Origin: Candidatus Spyradenecus faecavium
GTDB lineage: Bacteria; Verrucomicrobiota; Kiritimatiellia; RFP12; DVOR01
Assembly (NCBI GenBank): GCA_018713405.1
Contig: DVOR01000193.1
Location: 1-8,856, forward strand
DNA: 8,856 bases
Direction: 5' to 3'
How positions within the stretch are numbered: position 1 is the stretch's first letter; the number at the start of each line of letters is the position of its first letter. The translations under genes and the position numbers were made by a program. The notes under the pieces were generated by a model. The model did no database searches. It had not been told where the DNA came from and saw only the letters and a program-made list of their open reading frames with translations. Of this stretch, positions 6,913 through 8,856 are shown piece after piece.

Positions 6913-6919
6913 CCTCCTT
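6913..6919 (-). promoter_or_regulatory. Strong Shine-Dalgarno AAGGAGG of the sulfatase gene
   Basis: AAGGAGG lies 7 bases before the ATG at 6905 and overlaps the TAA stop (6920-6918) of the gene upstream. Its spacing decides the start codon and indicates reinitiation or coupling within one transcript. Confidence 0.85.
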
Positions 6920-7952
6920 ATCTCAATCGCAAAGTATAACCGTTTCCATCCCACCGGCGCAAGACCGCGCCCTCGGCGAAGGCGAAGTCCCACACGCGAT
7001 AGACCTCCAGACAACCCTGGACGACCATCGGCGTACCCTCCGTCGTCAGATTGTCGAGCGTCAGCGTACCGTTCTCCGTGGCCGCACCCAAACGCGCGCC
7101 CAATACCGCCGTCACGGGACAGGAGAGCCGCCCATCCATCAGCAACGCGCCCTTGGCCTCCACCCGAACCTCAACCTCCGGGGGAATGGCAAAGGCCGGC
7201 ACCCGAGGCTCGCCCGTGTCCGCGCCCTCCAGCGCCGCGCCGGAGGCAATCACGATGGCGCCCGTGCCCGAGCCGCCCTCGACCACGCGCAAGCGCCGCG
7301 CCGTCACGCCGGAGGGGACGGTCAGCGTGCCGCCGTCGAAGACAACCGTTAACTCCTCCGCGCCATTGGGCCACGTCAGCCCCTCCGCGCCGACCGTTAA
7401 CGTCTCATCCTCCCACGAGAGGGACTTGAGACCAAAGAAACATCCCAATGTCTCCTCGGCACGCTTACAGGAGACCGTGAGCTCATCCCCCACCCCGAGG
7501 GCAATCACCCGCCCAAAGTCCAATGTCACTATATTGTTTTGGTTGGAGAGGGGATCCGCACCCATACACGTGTGGGTCGCAGAGACCGTCTTACCGCCCA
7601 CCGTCGCCTCGAAGGTCGCCGTGCGCTCGGTGTCGGCTCCCTGCGGTTTCCCTTCGGAGTTGAAGATGCCCACATCCAACGTCAGCGTCTGAAAGATCGC
7701 CACCTCCGTCGCGCGGAAGGTCACCGTCCAATAGCCGTGTTCGCCGGTCTGGATGTTGGTGTTCGGGCTGAGGAAGGTCGCGTCCCCAGCCGCGTCGCCG
7801 GTGGCCATGAAGCCCACATTCGGCTCCAACGAGACGAACGCCAGCGGGGCCGAGGCCGTGATGCGGTCTTGCGTCTTCCCGGAAAAGGTGACCGTCGTCG
7901 CACTAGCCATCGCCGCCGCGCCCGCCGCAACCATCATGAACCAACCTCTCAT
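6918..7952 (-). CDS. Secreted beta-rich protein of unknown function
   Basis: I do not recognise this 344-residue protein. The N-terminus MRGWFMMVAAGAAAMASA is a Sec signal peptide with a likely cut after ASA at residue 18. The mature part is rich in Thr, Val, Gly and acidic residues, with many short alternating strands (for example WTVTFRATEVAIFQTLTLDVGIF, described here as residues near 75-97), which suggests a beta-sandwich. A second half with GTLTVPSGV, IVIASGAAL and GTLTLDNLTTEG resembles beta-helical passenger segments of autotransporter-like proteins. It has no PEP-CTERM tail, no barrel and no catalytic motif I can identify, and only a few cysteines. The start at 7952 is supported by GAGGAGG 6 bases upstream. 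It lies between a PEP-CTERM gene and a sulfatase gene with a 12-base gap to the latter, so a role in binding or presenting sulfated glycans is possible but only inferred. Confidence 0.85.
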   Translation of the reverse strand: MRGWFMMVAAGAAAMASATTVTFSGKTQDRITASAPLAFVSLEPNVGFMATGDAAGDATFLSPNTNIQTGEHGYWTVTFRATEVAIFQTLTLDVGIFNSEGKPQGADTERTATFEATVGGKTVSATHTCMGADPLSNQNNIVTLDFGRVIALGVGDELTVSCKRAEETLGCFFGLKSLSWEDETLTVGAEGLTWPNGAEELTVVFDGGTLTVPSGVTARRLRVVEGGSGTGAIVIASGAALEGADTGEPRVPAFAIPPEVEVRVEAKGALLMDGRLSCPVTAVLGARLGAATENGTLTLDNLTTEGTPMVVQGCLEVYRVWDFAFAEGAVLRRWDGNGYTLRLR

Positions 7953-7958
7953 CGCCGA

Positions 7959-7965
7959 CCTCCTC
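7959..7965 (-). promoter_or_regulatory. Strong Shine-Dalgarno GAGGAGG of the secreted protein gene
   Basis: GAGGAGG sits 6 bases before the ATG at 7952, an ideal spacing. It fixes the start and shows efficient independent initiation downstream of the hairpins at 7975-8037. Confidence 0.8.
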
Positions 7966-7974
7966 GCTTAGGAT

Positions 7975-8009
7975 AAAAGGTGGGCGCGACCCCGACCGGA
8001 GCCGCGCCC
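7975..8009 (-). terminator. GC-rich hairpin with T-tract after the PEP-CTERM gene
   Basis: On the minus strand GGGCGCG (8009-8003) pairs with CGCGCCC (7988-7982). The inner GCTCC can pair with GGGGT by two wobble pairs, giving a stem of up to 12 pairs with a GGTC loop. Three bases later comes TTTTAT (7978 onward). This looks like an intrinsic terminator or a partial one, since the next gene starts only about 22 bases further on with no clear promoter of its own. It may lower expression of the downstream genes relative to the PEP-CTERM gene. Confidence 0.6.
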
Positions 8010-8018
8010 GACCATTCG

Positions 8019-8037
8019 TAAGGACTTCCTGTCCTTA
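8019..8037 (-). repeat. Short inverted repeat overlapping the PEP-CTERM stop codon
   Basis: TAAGGAC (8037-8031 on the minus strand, containing the TAA stop) and GTCCTTA (8025-8019) form a perfect 7-bp stem around the 5-base loop AGGAA. It precedes the GC hairpin by about ten bases. It may protect the mRNA end from 3' exonucleases or help termination. Confidence 0.6.
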
Positions 8038-8703
8038 GGCCACGCGACGGCGAAGCGCCACGCCGGCCACGCCCAGCGCCAACAGCGCCAGTGCCGTCGG
8101 CTCAGGGAGCAGCGCAATCATGTCGTCGCCGGAGGCGATCCCCCCAGCGGTGTAGAGCTCTGCACCGCGGAGCCCCGTCCGATAATAGACGAACGTGCCA
8201 TAATCCTCGGATGCAGTGTCGTTTACACCACCTATAGTGTTGTGCGTAAAGTCACCCAGCTTGTTGCCGTTCAGGTAGACCGAGTAGACGATCGTGCGCG
8301 TCCCGGAATCCCAGGCGCTGTCATAATCCACCGTGATGCCCAGCACATTCTTCCCGCTCTGAAGGTTCCAACCACGCAGATCAGTGGCGGTAGTGCTGGC
8401 CTTGTGGGTGACCTGCCCACCGTTGCTCCCCTTGGAAACGTCGATGTATGTCCCGGTCGTAGAATTGTGTCCGGCAGTCTCGCTGTGGCCGATGCGCAAC
8501 ACCTTGGAAGCATTCTCCGCACTGTTGTACACGCTCGAATCGAAGACCAGCGCGACGGTGAAGTCCGTGCCATCGGTGAAAGAGGGCGAGAACGTCCCAT
8601 CGGAGCCGGCAGTGGGGGTTGTCGCCCCACTCCACGAGACGGACACCGCGCTGGCGGCACCGGCGGCGCAAAGCGCGAGGGCCAAGAATCCAATCTTTTT
8701 CAT
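8035..8703 (-). CDS. PEP-CTERM sorting-domain surface protein
   Basis: A 222-residue exported protein with the classic PEP-CTERM layout. The Sec signal peptide is MKKIGFLALALCAAGAASA (residues 1-19). The C-terminal tail starts with PEP at 200-202, continues with a hydrophobic helix (TALALLALGVAGVAL) and ends with arginines (RRR). In this family an exosortase cleaves at the PEP motif and the protein goes to the cell surface or matrix. The exosortase gene is not in the window. The middle region is Ser/Thr/Gly/Asp-rich with strands such as RTIVYSVYLNGNKLGDFTH, which recalls LamG/concanavalin-like folds, though I cannot confirm this. The start at 8703 is chosen over ATG at 8742 because it begins the signal peptide and has AAGGA 7 bases upstream. 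It is the first gene of the minus-strand secreted cluster and has an unusual poly-G promoter region. Confidence 0.93.
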   Translation of the reverse strand: MKKIGFLALALCAAGAASAVSVSWSGATTPTAGSDGTFSPSFTDGTDFTVALVFDSSVYNSAENASKVLRIGHSETAGHNSTTGTYIDVSKGSNGGQVTHKASTTATDLRGWNLQSGKNVLGITVDYDSAWDSGTRTIVYSVYLNGNKLGDFTHNTIGGVNDTASEDYGTFVYYRTGLRGAELYTAGGIASGDDMIALLPEPTALALLALGVAGVALRRRVA

Positions 8704-8710
8704 GTATTCA

Positions 8711-8715
8711 TCCTT
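8711..8715 (-). promoter_or_regulatory. Shine-Dalgarno AAGGA of the PEP-CTERM gene
   Basis: AAGGA lies 7 bases upstream of the ATG at 8703. It rules out the in-frame ATG at 8742, which has no such site and no signal peptide behind it. Confidence 0.7.
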
Positions 8716-8727
8716 GTGTGTCACACC

Positions 8728-8740
8728 GGGAACCGTTCCC
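8728..8740. promoter_or_regulatory. 13-bp palindrome GGGAACCGTTCCC, possible operator or leader hairpin
   Basis: Two perfect 6-base arms (GGGAAC/GTTCCC) surround one central base. It lies between the putative -10 (8758-8748) and the Shine-Dalgarno of the PEP-CTERM gene, where a repressor could block early transcription. As RNA it would be a poor hairpin because the loop is too small unless the inner pairs open, so a protein-binding site is favoured. Confidence 0.45.
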
Positions 8741-8752
8741 AATGGTGCTTAT

Positions 8753-8782
8753 AAGGTAGCACACTTCCCCCCCCCCCGTCAA
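8753..8782 (-). promoter_or_regulatory. Putative promoter of the PEP-CTERM gene with poly-G in the spacer
   Basis: TTGACG (8782-8777) matches five of six -35 consensus bases. TGC-TACCTT (8761-8753) is an extended -10 candidate at 18 bases spacing. The spacer begins with the G-tract. An alternative -10, TATAAG (8753-8748), fits the consensus better but would give a 23-base spacer. A further possible -10, TATAGT, lies just upstream (around 8788-8783). The A/T-rich stretch 8783-8815 could act as an UP element. Confidence 0.45.
8767..8777. repeat. Homopolymer of 11 C (11 G on the minus strand)
   Basis: An uninterrupted run of 11 C on the plus strand. On the minus strand it directly follows TTGAC and fills the first part of the promoter spacer of the PEP-CTERM gene. 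Tracts of this length are prone to slipped-strand mispairing. A sequencing or assembly length error in such a run is also possible. Confidence 0.95.
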
Positions 8783-8856
8783 CTATAAAGAGTTATTTCA
8801 GGTAAAAAAGTTTAGCCTCCCTTGCGGGGCACCCTCCCTGCCGACGGGGCGTGGGG
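8783..8856. other. Noncoding right edge: A/T-rich segment then GC-rich end
   Basis: Positions 8783-8815 are A/T-rich and include TTTTTT on the minus strand (about 8805-8810). The last ~40 bases are GC-rich with several CCCT and GGGG words that can form only weak or interrupted stems. This could be the terminator end of a gene beyond the right edge. I see no coding region here. Confidence 0.4.

Noticed and set aside
8748..8753. TATAAG as the main -10 of the PEP-CTERM gene
   Set aside because: It fits the consensus better than TACCTT, but its -35 would fall inside the G-tract or need a 23-base spacer. It is kept only as an alternative.

Overview
The window looks like a high-GC Gram-negative chromosome segment, most likely from the Planctomycetes-Verrucomicrobia-Chlamydiae group and perhaps Kiritimatiellae or Lentisphaerae. 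This is inferred from the combination of a PEP-CTERM surface protein, a Tat-exported formylglycine sulfatase, a TonB-dependent receptor and GC-rich codon use. No rRNA or other phylogenetic marker is present, so the assignment is tentative.

There are seven protein genes. On the left, a TonB-dependent siderophore-type receptor (448-2565, minus) is followed after one base by an ABC ATPase of the LolD/MacB subfamily (446 to beyond position 1, minus); the pair looks like one operon. Divergent from it are an RsmC/RlmG-like rRNA guanine-N2 methyltransferase (2661-3833, plus) and a YraN/UPF0102 protein (3830-4303, plus), coupled by a 4-base ATGA overlap. The two divergent units each have a similar extended -10-like element exactly 7 bases before the start codon, which suggests leaderless transcripts.

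The 340-base gap 4304-4643 lies between converging genes and is packed with repeats. It holds two copies of a ~56-base unit (three GCAGATT words plus a GCGTGC hairpin), a third decayed hairpin copy, a 9-base tandem repeat, and a large branched inverted repeat that probably terminates transcription in both directions.

The right half is a minus-strand secreted-protein cluster: a PEP-CTERM protein (8035-8703), a double hairpin with a T-tract, an unrecognised secreted beta-rich protein (6918-7952), and a Tat-exported sulfatase (4644-6905) only 12 bases downstream. These probably act on sulfated glycans at or outside the cell surface. The PEP-CTERM gene's upstream region has an 11-G tract directly after a TTGAC -35-like element and before a possible extended -10. 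This geometry resembles known phase-variable promoters and is the most interesting single signal. A 13-base palindrome lies in the same leader.
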